The notes under the pieces were generated by a model. That model was not told the origin of the DNA. It was given only the letters and a program-made list of their open reading frames with translations, and ran no database searches. Below, piece after piece: positions 1 to 6,549 of a stretch of DNA of 10,116 bases (its first letter is position 1; the number at the start of each line of letters is the position of its first letter). This stretch comes from an uncultured Romboutsia sp. (GTDB lineage Bacteria; Bacillota; Clostridia; Peptostreptococcales; Peptostreptococcaceae). The stretch is from positions 1-10,116 of the forward strand of contig CALFLM010000075.1 in the NCBI GenBank assembly GCA_937880075.1, written 5' to 3'. Position numbers and translations under genes: made by a program.

Positions 1-71
1 TTGGTTTGTTAGTTTCAATTCTATAAATTAACCTACTGTTTAATTTTCAAAGTTCATTTCACAACTTCTTA
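1..71 (-). other. Leader of a pre-rRNA transcript (16S presumably just outside the window)
   Basis: Read on the minus strand, this is the transcribed leader downstream of the P2 promoter at 72-100. Positions 33-56 read as a CTTTGAAAATTAAACAG-type motif. Similar motifs flank 16S and 23S genes in Gram-positive bacteria, where they form the long processing stalks cut by RNase III. No 16S sequence lies in the window, so the assignment rests on the promoters, the motif and the direction. It is an inference, though a good one. Confidence 0.6.
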
Positions 72-100
72 AGTTTACCAAAGTTATTTTTCTTTGTCAA
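72..100 (-). promoter_or_regulatory. rRNA-type promoter P2
   Basis: On the minus strand there is a perfect -35 TTGACA (95-100), a 17-nt spacer, and the -10 TAAACT (72-77). The consensus -35, optimal spacing and position downstream of a second promoter are typical of the proximal promoter of a tandem rRNA pair. Transcription would run out of the left end of the window. Confidence 0.75.
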
Positions 101-154
101 CTTATTTTTTTAAGTTGTTTCTTTTTGTTTGTCCCTTTCTTAAGGACAAGTAAT

Positions 155-183
155 ACTGTATCACCTTTATTTTATATCGTCAA
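155..183 (-). promoter_or_regulatory. rRNA-type promoter P1
   Basis: On the minus strand the -35 is TTGACG (178-183), the spacer is 17 nt and the -10 is TACAGT (155-160). Immediately upstream is an A-rich stretch (about 184-215) resembling an UP element. Near the predicted start of transcription a 6-bp hairpin (TTGTCC 129-134 with GGACAA 144-149) would form at the 5' end of the P1 transcript, upstream of P2. Confidence 0.65.
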
Positions 184-228
184 CACTTTTTTTAAAGTTT
201 TTTATATTTTTATTTCTATTTATAAATT

Positions 229-257
229 ATTCTATATTAGAATACCCCATTTCACAA
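229..257 (-). promoter_or_regulatory. Possible third upstream promoter for the same rRNA operon
   Basis: Minus strand TTGTGA (252-257), 17-nt spacer, TAGAAT (229-234). The spacing is optimal and both hexamers are reasonable matches, but such matches arise easily in DNA this AT-rich. The rest of 184-346 shows no gene; it is A/T-rich promoter-upstream sequence. Confidence 0.3.
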
Positions 258-346
258 GATTTATACAATTATATATAACTTAATTTAACCTTTTATACTA
301 GAGTAGTATTTATACTTTTATTTTTTTATATCCATTCAAAATTAAC

Positions 347-400
347 AAAAAGAATTAGCCTAGACATATTCCCAACATGTATCTATTCTAATTCTTTTTT
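347..400 (-). terminator. Intrinsic terminator after the glutaredoxin-like gene
   Basis: AAAAAGAATTAG (347-358) pairs perfectly with CTAATTCTTTTT (388-399). Inside the loop, TAGA...TCTA can extend the pairing. On the minus strand the hairpin begins a few bases after the stop codon of the glutaredoxin-like gene and ends in a U-run. It has U-runs in both directions, so it could also stop plus-strand transcripts. Confidence 0.8.
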
Positions 401-403
401 AAT

Positions 404-634
404 TTATTTTTCTAATAAACTTTCTATTCTGCTTAAATCAAATCCTAATACATGCTCTCCATTTATAAGTATAACCGGAACAGACATATATCCCATTCTT
501 ATTAACTCCCTTTTAGCTTCTAAATCTTTAGATATATTATACTCTTTAAATTCTATATTTCTATTTTTTAAATATTCTTTAGCTTTAATACATTGTATGC
601 ATGTATCACTAGTATATATCTCTACATGTTTCAT
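404..634 (-). CDS. Glutaredoxin-like small thiol-redox protein
   Basis: A 76-residue cytosolic protein of the thioredoxin fold, glutaredoxin/NrdH-like class. The CxxC active site is CIQC at residues 12-15, right after the first beta strand (KHVEIYTSDT). The cis-proline motif SVPV is at 51-54, and a short GFD segment at 64-66 precedes the final helix, as in the family. Such proteins pass electrons between thiols, often to ribonucleotide reductase or peroxidases; the partner here is unknown. I chose the ATG at 634 because AGGAGG lies 9 nt upstream. A start 7 codons earlier (655) lacks a ribosome binding site. CIQC instead of CPYC argues against a classical glutathione-dependent glutaredoxin. 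It stands alone, divergent from the glycosyltransferase gene. Confidence 0.85.
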   Translation of the reverse strand: MKHVEIYTSDTCIQCIKAKEYLKNRNIEFKEYNISKDLEAKRELIRMGYMSVPVILINGEHVLGFDLSRIESLLEK

Positions 635-649
635 TTTAATATACCTCCT

Positions 650-664
650 AAGCATAATATGCTT
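650..664. promoter_or_regulatory. 15-bp palindrome upstream of the glutaredoxin-like gene
   Basis: AAGCATAATATGCTT is symmetric apart from its centre. It sits directly upstream of the ribosome binding site of the glutaredoxin-like gene, just downstream of a TATAAT-like sequence on the minus strand. The position suits a repressor operator or a short 5'-UTR hairpin. No family is recognised. Confidence 0.3.
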
Positions 665-705
665 GTATTTTTTTATTATATTAGATTATTATTATCACAT
701 ATAAG

Positions 706-734
706 TTGATAAATAATTGAATACTATGTAATAT
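706..734 (+). promoter_or_regulatory. Likely promoter of the glycosyltransferase gene
   Basis: TTGATA (706-711), a 17-nt spacer, then TAATAT (729-734). It predicts a 5' UTR of about 75 nt before the AGGAGG site of the glycosyltransferase. A second TATAAT at about 750 has no matching -35. Confidence 0.5.
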
Positions 735-816
735 TTTAATTTTTTAAGGTATAATTAATAATACATAAAATTATGTTATTGTTCAATATAACTCTATTAT
801 ATTAGGAGGAAATTTT

Positions 817-2013
817 ATGGGCAAAAAAGTACTTATTATGTCAGCATCTACTGGTGGCGGGCACAATAGAGCTGCTCGTGCAATTAAAGAAGAACTTGAG
901 AGTAGAACTGTAGATAATATGTATATAGAATGTGAAATCGTCGATAGTTTAAAATTAGTTAATAATACTATGGACAAAGTAATTTCTAGAGGCTATGAAA
1001 AATCAGCACTATATACACCCAAGGCATATGGTAGTGTATATAGATTTTCTGAAACTACTCTTGCTTCTAAGAATGAATTTAAAACAAATCCACTTACATC
1101 TTTAATGGCTAGAAAATTCAAGCATTTATTAAATGATTCTATTCCTGATTTAATCATAGGAACTCATCCATTTCCTATGATAGCTCTTAGTACATTGAAA
1201 AAAAATAGTAATATACACTCTTTAATCCGAAATGAAGGCTTTTATAAATCTAGCAAAGTAGATATACCACCTATGATATCTGTTTTAACAGACTATACTA
1301 CTCATTCAACATGGATTCAAAATGAAATTGATTATTACATTGTTGGACATGAATACGTTAAAGAATTACTAGTATACGAGGGTGTTGACAGTGAAAAAGT
1401 TAAATCTTTCGGTATTCCTGTCGAGAAATCTTTCTTAAGTCATAGAGATAGAGAAACTGTGTTAACAGAGCTAGAATTACAACCTGAAAAATTAACAGTA
1501 TTACTTATGGGTGGAAGTTTCGGGGCTGGTAACATAAAGGAAACATTAGAAGATTTGCTTACTATAGATAGAGATTTTCAGATATTGGTAGTAACTGGAA
1601 GAAATGAGCATTTAAAAGAAAAGTTATCAAAAATGTTAGATTCTACTGTACATAATAAAAATGTATGTTTATTAGGATATACAAATAAAATGAATGATAT
1701 CTTAGCTTCTATTGATGTATTAATATCAAAACCTGGGGGTCTCACTACTACAGAAGCATTGCTTAATAATGTACCTATGATCGTACCATACTTTATACCT
1801 GGGCAAGAAGAAGAAAATCTAGACTTCTTAACTAATTGTGGGGCTGCGCTTAGGACTACTAAAAAGTATAGCTTACCTGTTTTACTGAAAGTTCTTATAG
1901 ATGACCCCTCTAGGTTAGATAATCTTAGAAAAAATATAAAGTCTATAAGAAAATTTAATTCTGCAGCTAATATATCTAACTTAGTTGTAGATATATTAAG
2001 TAATAATGAATAA
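817..2013 (+). CDS. MGDG synthase/UgtP-type GT28 diacylglycerol glycosyltransferase
   Basis: A 398-residue GT-B fold glycosyltransferase related to plant MGDG synthase, Bacillus UgtP and MurG. The family moves a sugar from a UDP-sugar to diacylglycerol at the inner face of the membrane, making glycolipids and in some species lipoteichoic acid anchors. Visible motifs are the N-terminal STGGGH loop (residues 11-16), GTHPFP (115-120) in the acceptor domain, MGGSFGAG (231-238) opening the C-terminal nucleotide-sugar domain, and SKPGG followed by TTTEAL (304-314) with PGQEEEN (328-334), the donor-binding signature. No transmembrane segment is seen, so it is probably a peripheral membrane protein. 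AGGAGG lies about 8 nt before the ATG. Length is normal for the family. The exact sugar, and whether addition is processive, cannot be read from sequence. It is transcribed alone and ends at a shared terminator. Confidence 0.88.
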   Translation: MGKKVLIMSASTGGGHNRAARAIKEELESRTVDNMYIECEIVDSLKLVNNTMDKVISRGYEKSALYTPKAYGSVYRFSETTLASKNEFKTNPLTSLMARKFKHLLNDSIPDLIIGTHPFPMIALSTLKKNSNIHSLIRNEGFYKSSKVDIPPMISVLTDYTTHSTWIQNEIDYYIVGHEYVKELLVYEGVDSEKVKSFGIPVEKSFLSHRDRETVLTELELQPEKLTVLLMGGSFGAGNIKETLEDLLTIDRDFQILVVTGRNEHLKEKLSKMLDSTVHNKNVCLLGYTNKMNDILASIDVLISKPGGLTTTEALLNNVPMIVPYFIPGQEEENLDFLTNCGAALRTTKKYSLPVLLKVLIDDPSRLDNLRKNIKSIRKFNSAANISNLVVDILSNNE

Positions 2014-2044
2014 ATTTTAATACATGCTGAACACGTATAATTAT

Positions 2045-2088
2045 AAAAAGAGCCTTGAGATAATTTTATTATCACTTGGCTCTTTTTT
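2045..2088. terminator. Bidirectional terminator between converging genes
   Basis: AAAAAGAGCC (2045-2054) pairs with GGCTCTTTTT (2078-2087), and an inner GATAAT/ATTATC stem lies beyond a 4x4 internal loop. T-runs flank it on both strands. It serves the plus-strand glycosyltransferase, which ends at 2013, and the minus-strand small gene, which ends at 2132. Confidence 0.85.
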
Positions 2089-2131
2089 ACTAGAAAAAAT
2101 ATTTAAATATCATCATATAAAAATTTTAAAC

Positions 2132-2341
2132 TTAGTATCTAGGCTCATAAAAATCTTCTTCATAATCATATTGATAATTCTTATAATTATTTCTAAATTC
2201 ACTACACACACTACTCGAAGATTTTTTAGATTTTTTCTTAATCAAAGCATCTATATCTATATTCTTTGATTTTTTTTCTTCTAATATAGTACTAGATTTT
2301 TTCATAGATTTATATTTTTCTAAATTCATAGTTGTTTCCAT
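2132..2341 (-). CDS. Small protein of unknown function after recR (69 aa)
   Basis: I do not recognise this family. The ATG has a good ribosome binding site (AGGAG, 6 nt spacing), and the gene sits between the recR terminator and a bidirectional terminator, so it is likely real. The N-terminal two thirds are rich in Lys and Ser (for example KKKSKKSSSS around residues 35-44). The last 20 residues are acidic and aromatic (YQYDYEEDFYEPRY), giving opposite charges at the two ends. There is one Cys and no signal peptide or membrane segment. In Bacillus the recR neighbour is yaaL (DUF2508), which this does not resemble. Expression probably depends on read-through of the recR hairpin, since no clear promoter is visible. 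It looks disordered and lineage-specific. Confidence 0.65.
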   Translation of the reverse strand: METTMNLEKYKSMKKSSTILEEKKSKNIDIDALIKKKSKKSSSSVCSEFRNNYKNYQYDYEEDFYEPRY

Positions 2342-2362
2342 ATTACACTCCTATTAAAACAT

Positions 2363-2384
2363 AAAAACCGAGGTATATACCTCG
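2363..2384 (-). terminator. Hairpin terminator directly after recR
   Basis: The perfect 16-bp palindrome CGAGGTATATACCTCG (2369-2384) starts 5 nt after the recR stop codon. On the minus strand it is followed by a G and five Ts. A T-run also follows on the plus strand. It ends the dnaX-ybaB-recR unit, perhaps only partly, because the next minus-strand gene begins about 22 nt further on. Confidence 0.75.
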
Positions 2385-2389
2385 ATTTT

Positions 2390-2989
2390 TTATATTTCTC
2401 TTCTACCTTCTAAAGCTTTAGATATAGTAACCTCATCAGCATACTCTAAATCTCCACCTACTGGTAGACCATGTGCTATTCTTGTAACTTTTATACCCAT
2501 AGGTTTTAAAAGCCTTGCTATGTACATAGCTGTTGCTTCCCCTTCTATAGTTGGGTTAGTAGCCATTATTATTTCTCTTACGTCTTGTGTTCCTAATCTT
2601 TGTATAAGCTCTTTTATCTTTATCATATCTGGTCCTATACCATCCATAGGAGATATAACACCATTTAATACATGATATTGCCCTTTAAACTCTCTAGTTC
2701 TTTCCATTGCAGCCACATCTCTTGGATCTTCCACAACGCATATTACACTAGAGTCTCTATTTTTATTAGAACACATACTACAAGGATCTGTATCCGTTAT
2801 ATTACAACAAATAGAACAGTATTTTATTTCTCTCTTAGCTTCTATTATAGCTTTAGATAAAGATTCTACATCATTAGTATTCATATTTATAATATGAAAT
2901 GCTAATCTTTGAGCAGTTTTTCTTCCAACTCCAGGAAGCTTTGAAAATTCTTCTATCAGCCTAGTTATAGGCCCTGTATAAACTTGCAT
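2390..2989 (-). CDS. recR: Recombination mediator protein RecR
   Basis: A 199-residue, full-length RecR. With RecF and RecO it helps load RecA onto gapped single-stranded DNA. The order is standard: helix-hairpin-helix region with LPGVGRKTAQRLAFH (residues 18-32), a four-cysteine zinc motif (C58, C61, C70, C73), then a Toprim domain from about 81 with VVEDPRD (85-91) and a C-terminal helical part ending EGRREI. The start at 2989 follows an AGGTGAT ribosome binding site overlapping the end of ybaB, with only 11 nt between the genes. This tight coupling with ybaB and dnaX is the usual Firmicute arrangement. Confidence 0.97.
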   Translation of the reverse strand: MQVYTGPITRLIEEFSKLPGVGRKTAQRLAFHIINMNTNDVESLSKAIIEAKREIKYCSICCNITDTDPCSMCSNKNRDSSVICVVEDPRDVAAMERTREFKGQYHVLNGVISPMDGIGPDMIKIKELIQRLGTQDVREIIMATNPTIEGEATAMYIARLLKPMGIKVTRIAHGLPVGGDLEYADEVTISKALEGRREI

Positions 2990-3000
2990 ATAATCACCTA

Positions 3001-3345
3001 CTAGAATAATCCTGGTATATTCATTCCTCCAGTTACTTTGCTCATTTGACTTGATTGCATTTCGTCAACACTTCTTAATGCTTCATTAACAGCACTTAAA
3101 ACTAAGTCTTGTAACATTTCTATATCATCTGGGTCAACTACTTCAGGTTTTATATTTATATCTATTAATTCTTTCTTACCATTAACCTTTACAGTAACAG
3201 CTCCTCCACCAACAGAAGACTCTATTTCCTTTGCTTCTAACTCAACTTGCATTTTTTGCATATTTTCTTGCATTTTTTGAGCTTGCTTTAATAAATTATT
3301 CATATTTCCAGGCATCATTCCGCCTCCAAAACCTCTTTTAGCCAT
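3001..3345 (-). CDS. ybaB: YbaB/EbfC family nucleoid-associated protein
   Basis: A 114-residue dimeric DNA-binding protein of the YbaB/EbfC family. A Gly/Met-rich N-terminus (KRGFGGGMMPGNMN) precedes a long helix with heptad-like NLLKQAQKMQENMQKMQVEL (about 17-36). A central beta sheet contains GGGAVTVKVNGKKEL, and the family motif VDPDDIEMLQDLV follows at about 70-82. AGGAGG lies 9 nt before the ATG. It sits between dnaX and recR as in most bacteria, which has led to proposals of a link to replication or recombination. Its exact role is unsettled in the literature. Confidence 0.95.
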   Translation of the reverse strand: MAKRGFGGGMMPGNMNNLLKQAQKMQENMQKMQVELEAKEIESSVGGGAVTVKVNGKKELIDINIKPEVVDPDDIEMLQDLVLSAVNEALRSVDEMQSSQMSKVTGGMNIPGLF

Positions 3346-3384
3346 AACTAAAATCCTCCTTTAAAAATTTTTCTATATTTTATT

Positions 3385-3393
3385 ATTATATCA
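3385..3393 (-). promoter_or_regulatory. Possible extended -10 promoter before ybaB
   Basis: The minus strand has TGATATAAT in the 63-bp gap between dnaX and ybaB. No -35 hexamer is evident. It could give ybaB-recR transcripts independent of dnaX. Confidence 0.4.
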
Positions 3394-3408
3394 TAATCCT
3401 TTTTATTA

Positions 3409-5046
3409 TTAATCTTGTTTTTCTTCATTATCCTTTATTTCAAGTATTTCTTCTTTTACTATAGACTTTAGTATTTCTTCACCTTTGTCAACTTTTTCGT
3501 TTTTTATTTCAAGTTCTATATTTTTAACTTCAGATTCTAATATTATCTTTATACTAAAACTTCTATTTATTGTTTCTCTTATTATCTTTTCTATATATGA
3601 TATAGTATCTGGATTACTTAATCTTTTCTTTGCAAATTCAAACCCATGTCCATAAATTATATATAAATTATTATTATAAACATTAAATCCACTTACATCT
3701 CCTAATAAGAAGTATACAGGCATTTGTTTATTTTCTTTGTCTTCTTTTATATTTTGTCTTATCTTTTGCCATGATGACTCTATTAATTTAACATCTTCAC
3801 TTTTTACATTTTCATATACTATTTCTTCAGGTTCTTCTTCCTCTATAACTATTTCATTTGTCGATATATTATTCTCTCTTGTATTTATTTTTATATTACC
3901 ACTCTCAATAGTTTTTTCTAAATTTTCTATTCTTTTTATTAAAGCTTCTTTACTTTCATCAAACATAGGTTGAGCAGTTTTCATAATAGTAACTTCTGCT
4001 AATACTCTAGGATTCGATGACGATTTCATATTATCTTGAGTCTCTGATAATATATTTAAAATTCTTATTAAATCATTTATATCTACTATCTTAGATTGTT
4101 CTTTCAATTGATTTATAGTTTCTTCTGGAAGTGATATAATCTCATCTAATTCTGTTGAGACTTTACATACCATTAAATTTCTAAAATGATCTATTAAGTC
4201 ATTTATTAAGTTTCTTATATCTTTCCCCCATACAACAAACTCATTTAATATTTGAAGAGATTTCTTTGTATCCTGATCTATTATTGATTGAGCCATTTCA
4301 AATAATTGCTCTATATTCACTGTTCCTAATAACTCTATAGCATCTTTGTATTCTATTTTATTATCTGAAAAAGATATACATTGATCTAGTATACTAAGAG
4401 CGTCTCTTAATGCCCCTTGAGAGTTTCTAGCAATTAAGTTTAGTGCCTTTTCTTCTACTTCTATATTTTCTTCATTACATATTCTTTGCATCCTAGCGGT
4501 CATATCTTTAACAGTAACTCTTTTAAAATCAAACCTTTGGCATCTTGATAAAATTGTCGCTGGTATTTTATGAGGTTCTGTAGTAGCTAATATAAATATT
4601 ACATATGATGGTGGCTCTTCTAAAGTCTTTAATAATGCATTAAATGCACCTTGAGATAACATATGTACCTCATCTATTATATATACTTTATACTTAGCCT
4701 TAGCTGGAGAATATTTAACACTTTCTCTAAGTTCTCTTATATCATCTACACTATTGTTAGAAGCAGCATCTATTTCTACTACATCCATAACATTATCATT
4801 TAATATATCTCTACACACTTCACATTCATTACAAGGCTCTTGATTAACACTATTCTCACAGTTAACAGCCCTTGCAAATATCTTAGCTGTTGATGTCTTA
4901 CCTGTACCTCTTGTACCTGAAAATAAATAAGCATGACCTACATTATTATTTTCTATCTGATTCTTTAATGTTCTTATAATATGTTCCTGACCTACAACAT
5001 CTTCAAAATTTTGAGGTCTATACGATCTATATAAGGCTTTATGCAT
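3409..5046 (-). CDS. dnaX: DNA polymerase III subunit gamma/tau
   Basis: A 545-residue clamp-loader ATPase that opens and loads the sliding clamp at the replication fork. Visible in order: LYRSYRPQNFEDVVGQEH (residues 5-22), Walker A GTRGTGKT (44-51), a zinc-binding cysteine set (C63, C72, C75, C78), Walker B IIDEVH (123-128), sensor 1 ATTEPHK (154-160) and the SRC arginine-finger motif (167-169). A helical collar domain and an acidic, Lys/Glu-rich C-terminal tail follow. The ATG at 5046 has an AAGGAG site upstream. I saw no clear need for a frameshift to make a short gamma form. A TGATATAAT promoter (5106-5114) lies in the gap after the ffs terminator, so dnaX starts the dnaX-ybaB-recR unit. 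Confidence 0.97.
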   Translation of the reverse strand: MHKALYRSYRPQNFEDVVGQEHIIRTLKNQIENNNVGHAYLFSGTRGTGKTSTAKIFARAVNCENSVNQEPCNECEVCRDILNDNVMDVVEIDAASNNSVDDIRELRESVKYSPAKAKYKVYIIDEVHMLSQGAFNALLKTLEEPPSYVIFILATTEPHKIPATILSRCQRFDFKRVTVKDMTARMQRICNEENIEVEEKALNLIARNSQGALRDALSILDQCISFSDNKIEYKDAIELLGTVNIEQLFEMAQSIIDQDTKKSLQILNEFVVWGKDIRNLINDLIDHFRNLMVCKVSTELDEIISLPEETINQLKEQSKIVDINDLIRILNILSETQDNMKSSSNPRVLAEVTIMKTAQPMFDESKEALIKRIENLEKTIESGNIKINTRENNISTNEIVIEEEEPEEIVYENVKSEDVKLIESSWQKIRQNIKEDKENKQMPVYFLLGDVSGFNVYNNNLYIIYGHGFEFAKKRLSNPDTISYIEKIIRETINRSFSIKIILESEVKNIELEIKNEKVDKGEEILKSIVKEEILEIKDNEEKQD

Positions 5047-5105
5047 TCCTTTCTCTCCTTAATGTAAAAATCAATCTAATATATTAATTTCCTATATATT
5101 GAAAT

Positions 5106-5114
5106 ATTATATCA
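5106..5114 (-). promoter_or_regulatory. Extended -10 promoter of dnaX
   Basis: Minus strand TGATATAAT combines a perfect -10 with the TG extension. The -35 region is poor. It lies between the ffs terminator and dnaX, which supports separate transcription of dnaX. Confidence 0.55.
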
Positions 5115-5155
5115 CTATCTTTAATAAAGTTATATAAATTAAAATTTTGCATATT

Positions 5156-5180
5156 AAAAAAATCCCTGATTAAAGGGATT
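5156..5180 (-). terminator. Intrinsic terminator of the tadA-tRNA-ffs unit
   Basis: Minus strand AATCCC pairs with GGGATT across an 8-nt loop and runs into seven Ts (5156-5162). It lies 20 nt beyond the SRP RNA 3' end. Confidence 0.85.
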
Positions 5181-5199
5181 CTATTTTTATATATTAAAT

Positions 5200-5466
5200 G
5201 CTGTACACCATCTATTGACTTTGCCTCACAAGCGTTACCTAAACAGTTAGCTCGGCTTAGGCACCCCTACGGCACACGAAAGTGATCACTTACCGCTGCT
5301 TCCTTCCGGATCTGACGGGGTTCATGAGCTCCCGTTGCGCAGGACCTAAACGTCAACACCACTTATTTAGGGCAGCCTTACAAAGCAAAAGCCTCTAGAT
5401 GGAATTCAATCCTGCTATAGCGGATTGCAGGTTACAGGGCACCGCTACCTCCCCATCTAGTACAGC
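5200..5466 (-). ncRNA. ffs: Signal recognition particle RNA, large Gram-positive type
   Basis: The 4.5S/6S-type RNA core of the signal recognition particle, which with Ffh targets nascent membrane and secreted proteins. The ends were set from the closing pair GCTGTAC (5' end, 5460-5466) with GTACAGC (3' end, 5200-5206), giving 267 nt, typical of the Firmicute large form with an Alu domain. The Alu part carries GGAGGUAGCGGUGCCCUGUAACC-like sequence near the 5' end, including the conserved UGUAAC. The helix 8 Ffh-binding region carries TCCGGAAGGAAGCAGC with the GGAA tetraloop at about 5305-5315. No convincing own promoter is seen. It lies 28 nt after tRNA-Ser and is probably processed from a shared precursor. 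Confidence 0.95.
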
Positions 5467-5494
5467 AAAATTACAACCATATTTAAATATTATC

Positions 5495-5586
5495 TGGCGG
5501 AGAGTATGGGATTCGAACCCATGATACGTTTTTGACGTATACTCACTTTCCAGGCGAGCGCCTTCGACCATCTCGACCAACTCTCC
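5495..5586 (-). tRNA. tRNA-Ser (anticodon GGA)
   Basis: A 92-nt class II tRNA. The acceptor stem GGAGAGT pairs with ACTCTCC, followed by discriminator G and an encoded CCA (5495-5497). The anticodon stem is CTCGC/GTGAG with loop CTGGAAA, so the anticodon is GGA, reading UCC and UCU. A long variable arm (TATACGT/ACGTATC-type) is typical of serine tRNAs, and the T arm has GGTTCGAATCC. It begins 3 nt after the tadA stop codon. The serS T-box leader in this window has the matching specifier UCC. Confidence 0.97.
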
Positions 5587-5589
5587 ATA

Positions 5590-6042
5590 TTATCTTTTCC
5601 TTAAATTCTTAAAAAATTCCTGTAATATATTAGAGCATTCTTCTTGTAATATACCGAATGTGGTCTCGATATTATTATATTGATAATAATCTATTTTAAA
5701 TTCATGTTGTTTTTCTGTATATGCATTTTTTATATGTTTCGTTCCAATTATAAGTTTTTTTATTCTAGAGTGAACTATTGCTCCACTACACATTATACAT
5801 GGCTCCATCGTTACATATAAATCACAATCAACTAGTCTCCATCCACCTAATTTTTCTGAAGCTTGCCTTATAGCTAAAACTTCTGCATGAGCTGTGCAAT
5901 CATTTAATGTTTCAGTTAAATTATGAGCTCTTGCTATAATTTCATTATCTTTTACAATTATAGCTCCTATAGGTGTTTCACCTTTCTCATATGCTTTATT
6001 TGCTTCTTTTAAAGCCTCTTTCATGTAGTACGAGTTTTCCAT
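5590..6042 (-). CDS. tadA: tRNA-specific adenosine deaminase TadA-like
   Basis: A 150-residue zinc-dependent deaminase. TadA converts A34 of tRNA-Arg(ACG) to inosine. Catalytic and zinc residues are clear: HAE at 52-54 (H52 zinc ligand, E54 proton shuttle) and PCIMC at 81-85 (C82, C85), in the family order, with GETPIGAI near the N-terminus. Identity is supported by synteny with ffs and dnaX. The ATG at 6042 has AGGAGG about 4-6 nt upstream, and a promoter lies just before. Oddly, the segment after RIKKLIIG lacks the DxKxGAxGS-like stretch usual in TadA and reads TKHIKNAYTEKQHEF instead, while the C-terminus (LQEECSNILQEFFKNLRK) is again TadA-like. A nucleoside or base deaminase of the same superfamily is the alternative. 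Confidence 0.88.
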   Translation of the reverse strand: MENSYYMKEALKEANKAYEKGETPIGAIIVKDNEIIARAHNLTETLNDCTAHAEVLAIRQASEKLGGWRLVDCDLYVTMEPCIMCSGAIVHSRIKKLIIGTKHIKNAYTEKQHEFKIDYYQYNNIETTFGILQEECSNILQEFFKNLRKR

Positions 6043-6070
6043 ATCTCCTCCTAAAACTTACAACAAATTT

Positions 6071-6099
6071 ATATTATCATAGTTTATTTTATATTTCAA
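6071..6099 (-). promoter_or_regulatory. Promoter of the tadA-tRNA-Ser-ffs unit
   Basis: Minus strand TTGAAA (6094-6099), exactly 17 nt, then TAATAT (6071-6076). The 5' UTR would be only about 20 nt, leading straight into the AGGAGG site of tadA. Confidence 0.65.
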
Positions 6100-6490
6100 C
6101 TTAAATTTAAATATTAGTATCATAATATAAACTAACCTATATATAATCATCTATTATAAAACAAATTAACTGTATAAAAGTATAAGTTTAAACTTATTTA
6201 ATCTATTGTGCTAGTTATTTTACTACACATATTAAAATTAATATATAAATTTTTTAATATATATGTTCTAATAATAATTCTACATTATAAAATAATTTTA
6301 TTATTTGTGGTATTTTTTAACAATACAAAATAATAACTTTACCTAATGAAGTATTTTAATAAAAAAAATATATATTTTTTACAAAGAATATAAACTATTC
6401 TAAACGCTAGTATTTTTAATAATTAAATTTAAATATGCCAATGAGTTATTTATTAAATATATATTATTAATACTACATATGCTTTAATAT
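6100..6490. other. AT-rich gap between serS and tadA, no gene found
   Basis: About 390 bp of very AT-rich sequence with frequent stops in all frames. The only distinct structure is a perfect 16-bp palindrome, ATAAGTTTAAACTTAT (6182-6197). I see no ribosome binding site, RNA family signature or repeat shared with the mobile element at 8507-9644. Confidence 0.6.
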
Positions 6491-6532
6491 TATAAGAGCA
6501 TCTTAAAATGTTATTCTTAAGACACTCTTATA
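6491..6532 (-). terminator. Hairpin after serS, terminator-like
   Basis: TATAAGAG (6491-6498) pairs with CTCTTATA (6525-6532), and TCTTAA/TTAAGA extends the stem past a 2-nt interruption. It starts about 18 nt after the serS stop. The sequence following on the minus strand is AT-rich but lacks a clean T-run, so termination efficiency is uncertain. Confidence 0.55.
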
Positions 6533-6549
6533 TTTATATAAATTATATC

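Noticed and set aside
404..655. Longer start for the glutaredoxin-like gene at 655
   Set aside because: The extra seven residues (MLRRYIK) overlap the AGGAGG site that serves the ATG at 634, and no site precedes 655.
1578..2075. 165-codon minus-strand frame inside the glycosyltransferase gene
   Set aside because: It is antisense to a clear family member with intact motifs and has no ribosome binding site or homology signal.
2024..2269. 81-codon plus-strand frame rich in Ile and Leu that looks membrane-like
   Set aside because: It spans the bidirectional terminator and the antisense of the 69-aa gene and has no ribosome binding site. The hydrophobic look comes from AT-rich antisense codons.
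5467..5494. Possible own promoter for ffs (TAATAT after the tRNA CCA)
   Set aside because: The only -35 candidate is TTCGAA inside the tRNA T arm at a poor 19-nt spacing.
5395..5580. 61-codon minus-strand open frame over the tRNA-Ser and SRP RNA genes
   Set aside because: It lies wholly within the tRNA, the spacer and the 5' part of the SRP RNA; it is a shadow of structured RNA genes.
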